Positions 23,701-34,789 of a stretch of DNA of 64,000 nucleotides are shown piece after piece (position 1 is the first letter of the stretch; every line of letters starts with the position of its first letter). Under the pieces are notes generated by a model. The model searched no databases. It had not been told where the DNA came from and saw only the letters and a list, made by a program, of their open reading frames with translations. Source of the DNA: Lineus longissimus (lineage: Eukaryota > Nemertea > Pilidiophora > Heteronemertea > Lineidae); contig NC_088315.1 of the NCBI RefSeq assembly GCF_910592395.1, positions 18,337,808 through 18,401,807 on the forward strand, in the 5' to 3' direction. The translations under genes and the position numbers were made by a program.

Positions 23701-24710
23701 AAATGCCCCTTTTCACCGCACTGGTAACAACGAAGGTTTGGATCGAAACCTCGACGACGACGACCCCTGGTGCGTGGTCGGGCTATGCTGACTTTTACTC
23801 GCGAATTGTGAATCACTCTGCAAGAAAACACAAGTTAAAGGGACTCTTTAGGCAGCAGCTAGGTGGATGTCATTGAAATTAACACAAAGTTGCCAATAGG
23901 GGTCACTCTCTCCCAGTACATCAAATCCATTCAAGTTTGTACAAGGAACATTTTTAGTTCAGAATCTGACCTGACCCAGTACCCATTTTAAAAAGTGTAT
24001 GTTCTGTGCAAATAAGTGACCTGAAGATGGCCGTTTCAACCCCCTGCTCCTGTCTACATTCTCCCTTTAATGTATATAATTGTCTTGAATTGATGGATCA
24101 AGATAGATGTAAAGACGTCAAACTGATATAGTGACAATGAAAAGAGGTAAATGAAGTCTTTAGTAAAAAGGAATTTCAATCACATGCCACGCCAGCTGCC
24201 TAATTTTATATTTGAGATGCCCGAATGCACTAATCTCGAGTCTAATAGTAATAATGCTGCACATTTTTGTGTTAGTTGAGTTGATTTATCCCCAGGATCA
24301 AAACCAGGCCCTATTGCGTAAAAGCCAACAGTGGGAGTCCCGTTCGGCTATGAGGCTCCTGGCAATTCGTAACTCGATGATTAGGTACTTGGGGACCAGG
24401 TTACTTACTTCCCATCCATTTCTCGGATCGCCTCATCCGCATCATCTCGATATTTGAATACAATAAAGGCAAAGCATGGAGGGTTCCGTGCGAGCCATAC
24501 TTCCGACATGGGCCCAAACCTCTCAAATGCTTTCTCGATATCTCTCTTTGTAGCGTCGATGCCCAAATCTGCGACATGAACACGGTGGCCCTCGGGTGAC
24601 GGACTCCGACTAAAGCTCCGTTGCCTGTAGTTGTCGCTCCGCCCTCTGCTCCGGCTTCTGCTGCGACTGTATCTGTTGTCATAGGAATTACTTCTACTCC
24701 GACGACCCAT
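20788..24710 (-). CDS. SR splicing factor, SRSF3/SRSF7-like, with zinc knuckle (304 aa, 4 exons)
   Basis: This is a nuclear pre-mRNA splicing and export factor: the RRM and zinc knuckle bind RNA and the RS domain, phosphorylated by SR kinases, recruits spliceosome parts. Coding exons are 24409-24710, 23641-23817, 21533-21781 and 20788-20974; all internal joins are phase 2 with GT-AG sites (GAA|GTAAGT, CCAG|GTGAGA, GCAG|GTATGA; acceptors TTCTTGCAG, CTCTTGCAG, ATTTTTCAG). Residues 1-42 are RS-rich. RRM is about 43-113, with RNP2 VHVADL (44-49) and RNP1 CFAFIVFK (79-86), and the WLARNPP stretch typical of SRSF3/7. The CCHC knuckle is C131, C134, H139, C144. RS repeats run from about 160 to 304. 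SRSF7 normally starts with the RRM, so the N-terminal RS segment is unusual. An acceptor-like TTGACAG at 24726-24732 suggests a 5' UTR intron ending 15 nt before the ATG. Confidence 0.93.
22850..23472. repeat. 22-bp minisatellite in SR-gene intron
   Basis: About 28 copies of ATATATGAAAGTATTCAATC plus AG, with 20-24-bp variants (AGATAAATATGAAAG). It occupies much of the intron between the zinc-knuckle exon and the first RS exon. It is AT-rich and non-coding. Confidence 0.93.
23835..24070. mobile_element. TTAA-flanked MITE in SR-gene intron 1
   Basis: Left TTAAAGGGACTCTTTAGGCA, right ACATTCTCCCTTTAA, 236 bp. Its AGGCAGCAGCTAGG and GCCAATAGGGGTCA blocks match, in reverse, the family pieces at 53885-53960 and 57885-57962. 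It lies only about 20 bp upstream, in transcript order, of the acceptor of exon 2. Confidence 0.8.
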
Positions 24711-24725
24711 CGTTGACGATCAGGG
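24711..24725 (-). other. Probable 5' UTR segment of the SR gene
   Basis: A 15-nt exon piece between a plausible acceptor (TATTTATCTTGACAG) and the ATG. The remainder of the 5' UTR and the promoter would lie further to the right, possibly in the CpG-richer stretch near 25250-25400, but no TSS can be defined. Confidence 0.4.
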
Positions 24726-24848
24726 CTGTCAAGATAAATATCAATAAATAGCAGAGGGAATGGCATACTGTCGTAATCCAACAGATGATGAATGAATTTA
24801 TAAGACATTTTGACAAAATGGAGGAGAAAAGCACTTTGGCCAGCAGCT

Positions 24849-25132
24849 CCAATAGACACCCTGCGAAAATAAATTTCGGCCATTCTGAAATGATCCTTTT
24901 CACAGGCAAGGACGTTTGTTTACCATGGCATAAAAGTAAAAATATACAAGCTTATTCAAGGTATTTACTTCAAGTTGTCCATGCCTTTCAATGTTCATGA
25001 TATTTTGACTGCTTTTTGATGATGATTTGATTTCAAACATGACTTTTGTCATGGTAAACTTACGCTGCCTGTGAAAATGGTCTTTACACAAATGACAATG
25101 GCTGAAATTTATTTTCGCATACGGTCTATTGG
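24849..25132. mobile_element. Foldback MITE upstream of the SR gene
   Basis: The left arm starts CCAATAGACACCCTGCGAAAA; the right arm ends TTTTCGCATACGGTCTATTGG, its imperfect reverse complement. Arms are about 85 bp (including AAATAAATTTCGGCC and TTTTCACAGGCA), separated by about 110 bp. Non-coding. Confidence 0.8.
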
Positions 25133-26087
25133 TTGGGCAATTCACACCCTTTTCGGCCGGTGACACTTGTATTAACTTTTAGGCCATTTGCAGGACTTAG
25201 TTGCGTAAAATCTGACTGGTCGGCGCCCAAACAAACTTTTCAAAAAGGTTGATTGTCTAGCCGGGCAGCCGCCGTGTCTCATCCATCTCCATGGCATCAT
25301 CATCATTTAGATGTTGTGGCCCAGAAATTGGCCGGGTCTTTGCGGCGTTTGCCTCAAGGTTTTTTGTTGGCACACAGGACCATCATGATGATCGATCATG
25401 CACGCCCTGCCCCTGTGGCTGTGCAGATTTATTACCAAATTCAGTATTCACACCACTGGCCGACTTTAAACCAGGACAGCGATCTTCGTACAAGTAGGCC
25501 TACCCGAAACAAGTTGTTACGGATACGGGGCGTGCATCAGCTTGAACGGTTTCGCGTGTCCAAATATCGACATTGTAATTATGTAGCAAATGTACTGTGC
25601 ACGCCCCATGCATTGCAAGTAGGCCTCCCTATTGCCAGTTATGTACCCATCAAGAATCGATTCAGACATAATAAATAGCAGCCCTCCAAAAAAATTGAGA
25701 TATCATTACCCAAAACAGATCTATGTGAACTTAGCTTTTAAAAGAATTCATCATTTTGAATATCATTACCTCTAAAAAGGCGAAAAAATATGTTTTGAAG
25801 AAGGAAAATCGGAACCGTCCTAAAGCAAAGGTGTAGACCTTCCTGACCTTTTCGCCCCAGAGGTTTCGCTCAAAATGCTAGTTGTTTCGCCCCCATTCTT
25901 GACGCAAGGACCCAACCCGCCGCATAGCGGCAAAATATCGAAACTGGCGAAACATCTATAACGAAATATAACGTCACAGAGTCTCTGTAATTGTCATTTC
26001 TAATATGAGGAAGGCTCGGGCCTTGATAGGAAGCTCTTCGTTAATAGGGCTGGTGAGCAAGACTCGGGTTGTGGGGGGGGGGGGGGG
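25133..26087. other. Intergenic, possible promoter side of the SR gene
   Basis: It includes an unsupported 68-codon + strand ORF (25291) in a good Kozak context. At about 25898-25975 there is a fragment of the dispersed repeat found at 55585 and 61001 (CGCCGCATAGCGGCAAAA). No gene called. Confidence 0.4.
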
Positions 26088-26312
26088 TAGGATGATGCCA
26101 TCATGGCAGTTGACCGAAGAAGCAGTTGGCTAGCACACAATGTCAATGATGGCGAGTAGTCCGTGGTTGGGAGAGGGGGATATAGTTAGGATGATGCCAT
26201 CATGGCAGTTGACCGAAGAAGCAGTTGGCTAGCACACAATGTCAATGATGGCGACTAGTCCGTGGTTGGGAGAGGGGGGATATAGTTAGGATGATGCCAT
26301 CATGGCAGTTGA
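26088..26312. repeat. Tandem repeat of about 99-100 bp, 2.3 copies
   Basis: TAGGATGATGCCATCATGGC begins at about 26088, 26187 and 26287. The copies are almost identical, so the duplication is recent. A poly-G run precedes it. Confidence 0.92.
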
Positions 26313-26794
26313 CCCAATAGACGCTGTCGCAGTATAGAAAATAGGTGGGGAGAATGTGGAAAACTGAACTGAAACACAACAGGAGAAGGATAGGTATTTT
26401 TGCCCGGGGATAAGCATTTTTAGCCGCCCCCCTGTCCTGAATAGTTTGAGGTCTCACTAGCCAGTGGTGATCAGGTGTTAATCTTAAAGTTATAAGGCAT
26501 AGAGGTGAATTTTTTCAAATTTGCGTTATACAGGGTGTCTCATGCATTGTGCTACATCAGTCTATGCATGACCGTATGTCTAGACGACGTTGAAACTTGG
26601 TCAGATGTATTCTACAAGAGACAAGCTATTCAGAAATGTATAGGTTTGTGTGAGAGTAAGGTACTGCAAAGTCTACAGCCGCTGGAACAGGGGTATGCAT
26701 GAAATGACGTCAGGTCATTTTTGGAGGCAGGTAGGCCTGGCCTCCGCACCGGCTAGTGAGACCTGAGGGTAGCGCGTGCGTTTGAGTTAGTGCG

Positions 26795-27357
26795 CATGCG
26801 CTTTCTACGGAAAATTGAAATGGCTAGTGTTGTGGACGAGTGGTTTCAGGTTTCACGGTAGGATTTTGTCATGGAAACGGCGAAGTAGACATCGAGACCA
26901 ATGTACTTTCAAGATTATTGCATTATAAATGGGACCAGACCGTCGACAGCTTCCTACACCCCATGATATTGACGAAATCGTCGTCGAAACGGGCAGCCCC
27001 GGACCGATCATGTTGGTGCGCATGCGTACTACGGAAAAATTGGCAGACGGAAAATCTTTTGCGGAATTTTGCCAGTTCAAAGCACGATTTCTTCGCGGAA
27101 AGAGAAAAATAATCTCTGGCAGCGATGCAGATTGTTGTTTAATGCATTTCGATTCGCCCCAGGGTATCGTTACACTTTGATTCGGCCCTGTTTTGACGAA
27201 ATCTCCAACCGAACAGTGGCTACTCTGCGTAAACATCATCGCGTCCCGCTGAATTGTTTGAAAAAAGAAAATCTCTCCCCAGGTAAATTGCTGTGCATTG
27301 ACGTATACGATTCGCGTGCAAAAATGTCACCTGGGCTCGGAGGTTTTCTGGTTCCGG
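26795..27357 (+). repeat. Dispersed repeat, copy 1 (partner 59567-60127)
   Basis: About 560 bp matches 59567-60127 in the same orientation at roughly 95 percent by eye, from GCTTTCTACGGAAAATTG to GAGGTTTTCTGGTTCCGG. Frames on both strands are interrupted differently in the two copies, so selection on a protein is not evident. On the + strand it starts with ATGGCTAGTGTTGTGG and a CAG|GT junction, which could be the remains of a first exon. Confidence 0.85.
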
Positions 27358-27721
27358 TTGTGCTGCATTTAAGCGGGATTCGACAGATTCAACTCGGACG
27401 AATATTCATGATAACAAATCGGATGACATGTTTTATTTGGTCGCCCCTAGCGGACTCTCAATGAACTACACAGTGACAAATATATAGAGCGCTAAACACT
27501 ACAACCCCTCCCCTTTTAGAAGAGTAACCACTATCAAACAATAAACTCTGCTCTGCAGAAATATCAGTCCAGTTGTCCTTCAAATGTCTATTACGAATGT
27601 CTTTTTAAAACTTCAGCAGAGTATTATGACCACAAAATTGTACTATTCAAACACACAGTTTCACAATAATGTCCTTCACTAATATGTAAAGAGCAATCTC
27701 TAGTGAACTCACACAACTGTT

Positions 27722-27880
27722 TGACATGGGGGAGCCCCCCAAACCCCCGTCCTTCTGACATATTTAGCCAGTACACTGGGGGATGAGTCCCCCAAACCCC
27801 CTCCCCCGTTCTCTGAAAGTGACAGGTTTTAGTCAGTACATTGGGGGGGGGGGGGGGGGAAGGCCCCCCCCCACCCCCCA
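27722..27880. repeat. G/C-tract-rich region
   Basis: Alternating runs of G and C (GGGGGAGCCCCCC, CCCCCAAACCCCC, and a run of about 18 G next to about 9 C), with short repeats CAGTACA(C/T)TGGGGG. Strong potential for hairpin or quadruplex formation. ORFs here are proline/glycine artefacts. Confidence 0.7.
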
Positions 27881-28009
27881 TTGGACTCTAAAAATAGAAT
27901 TTCTTGGAGACGCTGAACAATAAGGCCCCATAAAGAAATAGTCCCCGCCCCGGTAGCTGTCTCATATCTGCTGACAGAAGCAGCTCTTTGTGGTGAGTTA
28001 ATAATTGAA

Positions 28010-28552
28010 TGCATGTCATGACACCCAGGAGATTTTTCTCATTTCTGAAACAGTTGCATGGCTGGAATGAATTTCCAAATCAGTCCGTCAAATCTCTATG
28101 CAATGAAAATTGAAATGTCACAACTGTCTCCACCGACGTCGTCCTGTATGTCCTAGCAGACGATTTTGAAATAAGTGATGTGATTGATATACTTGTAGAT
28201 TGGAATGAATTATTTCTTCTATGATATGAAAGTTGAAAGCCCTCTGACATGTCTGAGTACAAAAATGCAGAGGCAAGACACATCTTGCATGTCATGACAC
28301 CCTGGAGCTTTTTCTCATTTCTGAAACAGTTGCATGGTTGGAATGAATTTCCAAATCAGTCCGTCAAATCTCTATCCAAATGGAACTTTAAGACCACTCT
28401 ATATTTGTGCAGTAGTGTTAAAACTGACTTTTTGAAGTAAAGTACGTAAATCGAGAAGAAGAGGACGTTTACTTCGTCTGCAATGAAATGTCACAACTGT
28501 CTCCGCCGACGTTGTTGTCCTGTATGTTCTAGCAGACGATTTTTAGATACAC
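28010..28552. repeat. Local duplication of about 165 bp, second copy interrupted
   Basis: 28010-28104 (GCATGTCATGACACCC to CCGTCAAATCTCTAT) recurs at 28288-28374. The following CACAACTGTCTCC(A/G)CCGACG to AGCAGACGATTTT block (28118-28170) recurs at 28493-28543, after an extra segment. The downstream GGCGCCGGTGTGAATAAAT is shared with 9073. Confidence 0.8.
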
Positions 28553-29452
28553 TTCAAGACAGTGGCGCCGGTGTGAATAAATCTACTTGCGTGATTGGTC
28601 AATGGCTCATGACGTCATGAAATAATTGCGTCAACAACGGGAATCATGGTAACTGTGGTTGCGGTGCGTCGTGAAAGCAGGATCGGCAAGCGCGGCCCGT
28701 ATGGAATGCAACAAACTGTACCGGAACCGGAACTGTCATGGGTCTGCACAAATTTTTTCAGATTCGATGGACATGATGGATATATGAATTTTGTTTACAC
28801 TTTATATACACACGTAACCATTACACTCACTACGTTGTGTGAGTTATTATTCACTATTTAAACACAGCGCTTAGACAAGCTTAGAATTACTGTCTCCACT
28901 TAGACTGAAATACTGGTACACAGTAAAAAAACCAATTACTGTAAAGTAGCTCAGGAGCTGTCAAACTCTGACTTAAAATATTCAAACTTGTAACTTAGTA
29001 ACTCTAACTTATTTAACTCTGGCAAACTCATCAACTCTGGTAAACTTCTATTTACACCATAAACAAAATTACCAAATATGAAAAGATAGGAACGTTTAAA
29101 CAAGTACAAAATTGTACCAGTACCAAATTCTAAAATACTCCAATATGCACTTTAGCATGTAAAGTCTTACTCAGAAAACTGCTAAGAAATAATAGATTGA
29201 GCTTTCTCCTTTTCCTATGAAAGTTTTCTACCTGGGTAATTCCAAATTACAGAATAACCCACTCAACTCAAGTTATGATATCCTGGTGAATCCAAACCAC
29301 AGAATCATCCACTTGTACTGCTTATCTGATCAAATTACTAGAATTTGAAAGTTCTTGAAGATACTGGTAGCAATGAAATTCAAAACACTGCCAAATATAA
29401 AGGCAAATACCAAACATATGAAAGTTACACATGAAAACTACATACAATAGGT
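28553..29452. other. Flank of the Gypsy remnant, no LTR identified
   Basis: On the - strand this follows the Gypsy pol stop codon, so a polypurine tract and 3' LTR are expected. AGGAAAAGGAGAAAG (about 29208-29222 complement) is a possible polypurine tract, but I could not define LTR ends. Confidence 0.3.
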
Positions 29453-31403
29453 TTACTTGTCCTCCAGGACGAAGTCTTTGAACTTTGCAGGGATTTTGAC
29501 CACCCTGCCAGATCGCGTTGTAATCTTTGGAGGCGGATCCTCCGTAATGTCCTCAACATCGCTATCGTCCTCGATTTCCGTATCAATTACAATTTCTGCA
29601 TCTCCAGTCTGCGGTGACTGGGATTCGAACTTGCGCAAATGAGCAGAATTTCGAGTGTACTGCTTTCCACTATCACTTTCAACGACGACCTTGCTGCCAG
29701 TCTTGTCAACGACAACAAGCGGTTTTTCAGCGAATCTCGTACTGAGCTTATTCTGACGTTTCTGCTGAATCAGAACTTGATCACCAACATTCAATTGACT
29801 GTCCTTTGCGTTTCTGCGTTGGTCAGCATAATCCTTTCCCATCTGCTTGCGCTCAGCATCGCGATCGCGGACGGCACTATCACGATTGCTGGTTTCATTC
29901 CATTCAGGCAGTTTGGTCCGAAGTTCACGACCAAACATCAGCTTGGCTGGACTTTCTCCAGTTGTCCCATGTGGTGTTGTGTGATAAGAAAGAAGAGCTT
30001 TCTGCAACTCGTCTTTCCAGTCTTTGCCATTTTAACACTGTTCTATTCTGTCTCTCGATGTCGCCATTCGCTTGAGGCCAAAGGGGTGGACTAACCCTAT
30101 GCTCGATTCCGCATTCTTCAAGATACGATTCAAATTGTTCTGAGATCAGATTTGCCCCATTATCAGTTTTGAGTGATACCGGGTATCCGTATCGCGAGAA
30201 GATTACGTCAAGACACCGGATGATGTCTGCTGAGGTTGTACTTCGCAGAACCTCAACTTCGAAGAAACGACTATAATAATCGACAATGGCGAATATAAAA
30301 TCCCCGTCTGGCATCGGGCCAAGAAGATCTGCCACGGTATCTTGCCATGGCCTGGTTGGAATTTCGGCACGTTTCATGGGCTCCGGACATGAGGGTTGCG
30401 CCACCAATTGGCAACCTGGACAGGTACGACATTCGCGTTCCGCCTCTCTGTCGATGCCTGGCCACCAAACTTTTGTCCTTAGTCTCATTTTGGTTTTTAC
30501 TATGCCGGGGTGTCCCTCATGAGCAAGCTTTACCACTTGTGATCTCAAACTGCTACGACGATTCGACAACCCCTCAGAAGCAATTTACCAACGGTACACA
30601 GTTCATTTCGAACTCGTTTGTATTCGGTAGGACAATTGTTCCAATTGCCTGATACAACACACTGTCTAACAAGGTCAAGTTTTTCATCACACCCGGATTC
30701 TCTTTCGATTTCCCTTGTAGAGAGCGCTTTTGGTGTCGCAATTTTCGCAATAAATTGAACGTATTCCTCCCCAATGTTTCTGATCTCTTCAGGTTCCTCA
30801 TTTTTAGCTTCTGCAATGAGGCGAGACAACGCGTTTGCAACCATTTCTTTTCCAGGAATATGTTTTATGTAAAGTCATACGCTTGTAAACGAAGCACCCA
30901 TCTTTCGATGCGCGCACAGGGCTTCGATTTTCGCGAATATATGAAGATCAGTGGCTTATGGTCCGTAGAAATTTCGAACTTGATCCCGTACAAGAAAGCG
31001 TGAAAGCGTTCGCAGGCCCAGACAATCCCAAGTGCTTCCTTCTCTGTTTGACTATATCGTCTTTCACACTTGCTAAGCGACCGACTAGCATACCTAACTG
31101 GCCTAAAGTAACCGGACTCCTGTTTTTGACTCAGGATGGCCCCTAGGGACTAGCATCGACGATTACACGAGTTTCGGCACCAGGCTTAAAATGCGGAAGC
31201 GATTCAGCCCTGGTTAGCGCCTTTTTCAGCTTTTCGAATGACTTCTCTTGGGCTGGACCCCACTGCCACTCCTGTTCTGCTCGCGTTAACTCTCGCAACG
31301 GTTCAGCTAACGTCGCCAAATTGGGTATAAATCGGGCACTATAGTTTACAAGTCCTAAGAAACTTCGAACCTCGGACGCCGATTCAGGGGCCTTATTCAT
31401 GAA
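29453..31403 (-). pseudogene. Decayed Ty3/Gypsy pol fragment
   Basis: Read on the - strand: the end of the reverse transcriptase (SEVRSFLGLVNYSARFIP), RNase H (SQTEKEALGIVWACERFHAF, STDHKPL), integrase zinc domain (HEGHPGIVKTKMRLRTKVWW), integrase core (DNGANLISEQFESYLEE, HRVSPPLWPQANGDIE) and a C-terminal tail ending at a stop at 29453. The order is that of Ty3/Gypsy pol. The frame is broken at least near 30030 (within the integrase) and near 30840-30870 (RNase H/integrase linker), and the RT is cut off at about 31403, where an in-frame stop appears. Gag, protease and most of RT are missing, so it cannot be autonomous. The truncation point lies about 16 bp from the Harbinger cluster. Confidence 0.9.
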
Positions 31404-31911
31404 GCCTTCTTAGGGCTTAATAGGTCTGTCTCATGATAGAACGTTAGGGACAGACGGGAACCTAAGAAGTACCTAATTCAACGTACCATGCTTGTTAACT
31501 TTGATGCTATTGGTTACACGAGCATTACCACCAGGGCTGCGCTGCTGTGATGAATACATACGTAAGGTCGTTCTTCTGATTGGTGGTCACCAAAGCACAT
31601 TAGGAACGCCCACCTATACATACAATAGCTTTTTGACAACGTGCATTGGTTAACTGTCAATGAAGGGAAATCGATGTTACCGACGTTACCGAATAGGCCT
31701 TGTTATAGACAAGCGGTCAATTATTGCTAAAAGCCTGGTTGGCTCGTATTAACCAAATTGAGTGTCTTTTTACTATCTAAGCAGTTACTATGCAAAAGAA
31801 ACCGGTCCATTGTTGGACTGTGGCTGAGTAACAGTAACAAGTTATGACTATGATATTGGTCTAGTTTTAGCGCGGTTTTTAGTACAGTGTTGTCGAAGTG
31901 AACGAACGGTC

Positions 31912-32262
31912 ATGTGTGATAGAGTGCTTGTTGGCATGGAGGAGATGGCCCTTCTCCGGGAAGGGTACCAGCGACATAGAAATAATAATGTTCGCATTCT
32001 AGGTCACATCCGGCAAAATGTCAACCGTTTGCCGGAACGCACAAGGGCATTATACGCTAGGCGAACCGCAAAACAACTCCGACGAAGGATAAGAGAAGTT
32101 ATTGCAAGAGAAATTGCTGAGTTAGTACATGTATCGTATACCTCCCTCCACAAACGCACCCGCACCCCACACAACAGTAGCACAGTAACAAAGGGGCCAC
32201 TTCCATATACCGATTATTCAAGGGGAGCACAACTCATTCCACGATTGTCGATAATGACCTGA
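31912..32262 (+). CDS. Small basic protein of short Harbinger element, copy 1 (116 aa)
   Basis: Function unknown. The arginine-rich centre (LPERTRALYARRTAKQLRRR) suggests nucleic-acid binding and a helical fold, and its place opposite the nuclease is where Harbinger elements usually carry their DNA-binding partner, but no Myb/SANT tryptophan pattern is seen. In copy 2 the same frame stops at 33966 (AGA GAA became AGA TAA). Copy 3 has lost it by deletion. Confidence 0.4.
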   Translation: MCDRVLVGMEEMALLREGYQRHRNNNVRILGHIRQNVNRLPERTRALYARRTAKQLRRRIREVIAREIAELVHVSYTSLHKRTRTPHNSSTVTKGPLPYTDYSRGAQLIPRLSIMT

Positions 32263-32891
32263 GTGCTGATACAATATTTCTGGACATGGCCACTGCAGAA
32301 CAGGTGCGGGGGATCCTCAGTCTCTGGGATCTCGATTGCGTGTACCGTTCCATCTATCGCCCCAACAGCATCTGGAATAGTATCCCAGTTGCCCCGCAGT
32401 TGTTCCCACTCTTCATCGGTCGGCCATGTTATACCGTCTTGAAAATAAGTCCACAAAACATCTGTCATAAAATAAAGTTCCCTGCAAGCAGATTGCTTGC
32501 TGATATCAAACATTGCACTCATCGCAACAATGTCCGGATATTTCTTGATCCAATAGAAAAAAAGTAGTAAACGGTTCTCCACCGACAGCAAATGATCTCG
32601 GTACCGTCCTGGCCTGTTTTCCAGAAGGGGCGTAATGTCCTCTACGAGGTACTGGAAAGAGGCCACTGTCTCACCTGATAGATACCAAAAGTCCATCTGG
32701 TGGTTTCTAATCCTGGTAAAGACGTCGTTACCACCGTATGGACCATTTGGTTGATTGGTGAGAACTTCATCAAGTCTTTGAGGCAACGGAGGCGGACGCA
32801 CTTCTAAATTATGAAATGCTGGTGTAAGCAAAACTGGTGGCGTTAGTATGGGCGGCGGAGCAGCGAACAAAAACATCCTAATTCTCTCCAT
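32214..32891 (-). pseudogene. C-terminally truncated Harbinger nuclease, copy 1
   Basis: Starting at MERIRM in a good ATG context, it has a proline-rich leader, a helix-turn-helix-like segment (MSAMFDISKQSACRELYFM) and the first catalytic block of the DDE_Tnp_4 family (VGAIDGTVHAIEIP). It stops shortly after CISTQVIIDN, so the remaining acidic residues of the triad are absent. All three copies in the cluster lack that part, so it was lost before they spread. Confidence 0.75.
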
Positions 32892-33765
32892 GGTGAAAGT
32901 AGCGTGAGGCCAAGCGACTGCTGGCCAACACATGGCAATTAAATGTTATCAATAATCAATTCAATTTTGGACAAAGGAATGATATTTTATTGACCATTTT
33001 CAATGCGTGTCTAATCATGTCACCACAGGGATAAGGCTAGACGCATAATAAAGGAAAATTACATGAACCTTCCCATATGGGCGGTCTATTGCCATTGAAT
33101 GCAATTATTCAGTGCAAAGATCATTGTTATATGGCCGGCCTCCATTCAGAACTTGGAACGCAAACGTACTCCACGTGACATGTGAAGGCCTATTAGATTA
33201 ATCCTACCACGCGTCCATGGACGTTGATTTTGGTTCCCGCCCGTCCCTTACGTTCTGTTATGAGACAGACCTAATAGGTCTGTCTCATGATAGAACGTTA
33301 GGGACAGACGGGAACCTAAGAAGTACCTAATTCAACGTACCATGCTTGTTAACTTTGATGCTATTGGTTACACGAGCATTACCACCAGGGCTGCGCTGCT
33401 GTGATGAATACATATGTAAGGTCCTTCTTCTGATTGGTGGTCACCAAAGCACACTAGGAACGCCCACCTATACATACAATAGCTTTTTGACAACCAGCGT
33501 TGGTTAACTGTCAATGAAGGGAAATCGATGTTACCGATGTTACCGAATAGGCCTTGTTATAGACAAGCGATAAATTATTGATAAAAGCCTGGTTGGCTCG
33601 TATTAACCAAATTGAGTGCCTTTTTATTATCTAAGCAGTTACTATGCAAAAGAAACCGGTCCATTGTTGGACAGTGGCTGAGTAACAGTAACAAGTTATG
33701 ACTATGATATGGGTCTAGTTTTAGCGCGATTTTTAGTACAGTGTTGTCGAAGTGAACGAACAGTC

Positions 33766-33966
33766 ATGTGTGATAGAGTGCTCGTTCGCATGGAGGAGAT
33801 GGCCCTTCTCCGGGAAGGGTACCAGCGACATAGAAATAATTATGTTCGCATTCTAGGCCACATCCGGCAAAATGTCAACCGTTTGCCGGAACGCACAAGG
33901 GCATTATACGCTAGGCGAACCGCAAAACAACTCCGACGAAGGATAAGAGAAGTTATTGCAAGATAA
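33766..33966 (+). pseudogene. Truncated small basic ORF, copy 2
   Basis: This equals residues 1-67 of the ORF at 31912, ended by a nonsense codon at 33964. Differences from copy 1 are few. Confidence 0.6.
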
Positions 33967-34078
33967 ATTGCTGAGTTAGTACATGTATCGTATACCCCCC
34001 CCCCCCCCCCCTCCACAAATGCACCCGCACCCCACACAACAGTAGCACAGTAACAAAGGGGCCACTACCATATACCGA

Positions 34079-34789
34079 TTATTCAAGGGGAGCACAACTC
34101 ATTCCACAATTGTCGATAATGACCTGAGTGCTGATACAATATTTCTGGACATGGCCACTGTAGAACAGGTGGGGATCCTCAGTCTCTGGGATCTCGATTG
34201 CGTGTACCGTTCCATCTATCGCCCCAACAGCATCTGGAAGAGTATCCCAGTTGCCCCGCAGTTGTTCCCACTCTTCATCGGTCAGCCATGTTATACCGTC
34301 TTGAAAATAAGTCCACAAAACATCTGTCATAAAATAAAGTTCCCTGCAAACAGATTGCTTGCTGATATCAAACATTGCACTCATCGCAGCAATGTCCGGA
34401 TATTTCTTGATCCAATAGAAAAAAAGTAGTGAACGGTTCTCCACCGACAGCAAATGATCTCGGTACCGTCCTGGCCTGTTTTCCAGAAGGGGAGTAATGT
34501 CCTCTACGAGGTGCTGGAAAGAGGCCACTGTCTCACCTGATAGACACCAAAAGTCCATCTGGTGGTTTATAAATCTGGTAAAGACGTCGTTACCACCGTA
34601 TGGACCATTTGGTTGATTGGTGAGAACTTCATCAAGTCTTTGAGGCAACGGAGGCGGACGCACTTCTAAATTATGAAATGCTGGTGTAAGCAAAACTGGT
34701 GGCGGTGGTATGGGCGGTGGTATGGGCGGTGGTATGGGTGGTGGTATGGGCGGCGGAGCAGCGAACAAAATCATCCTAATTCTCTCCAT
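34079..34789 (-). pseudogene. C-terminally truncated Harbinger nuclease, copy 2
   Basis: The same protein as in copy 1, with an expanded IPPPIPPPIPPP segment near the N-terminus from four 12-bp repeats. It keeps the VGAIDGTVHAIEIP block and ends at the same truncated position. Confidence 0.75.

Larger units (their letters stand above)
31422..33272 (-). mobile_element. PIF/Harbinger-type short element, copy 1
   Basis: The TIRs of about 40 bp begin AGGTCTGTCTCAT and continue to CGGGAACC on both ends. It is flanked by AAT on both sides (31419-31421, 33273-33275), a 3-bp target duplication as in PIF/Harbinger. At 1851 bp it carries a truncated nuclease frame on the - strand and a short basic ORF on the + strand, arranged tail to tail. 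Confidence 0.88.

Noticed and set aside
26853-27239. 128-codon ORF, with a 148-codon relative at 59622-60068
   Set aside because: The two copies of the repeat differ in ways not expected of a conserved protein, and the frame lies antisense to the possible ATG of the repeat. Kept as repeat only.
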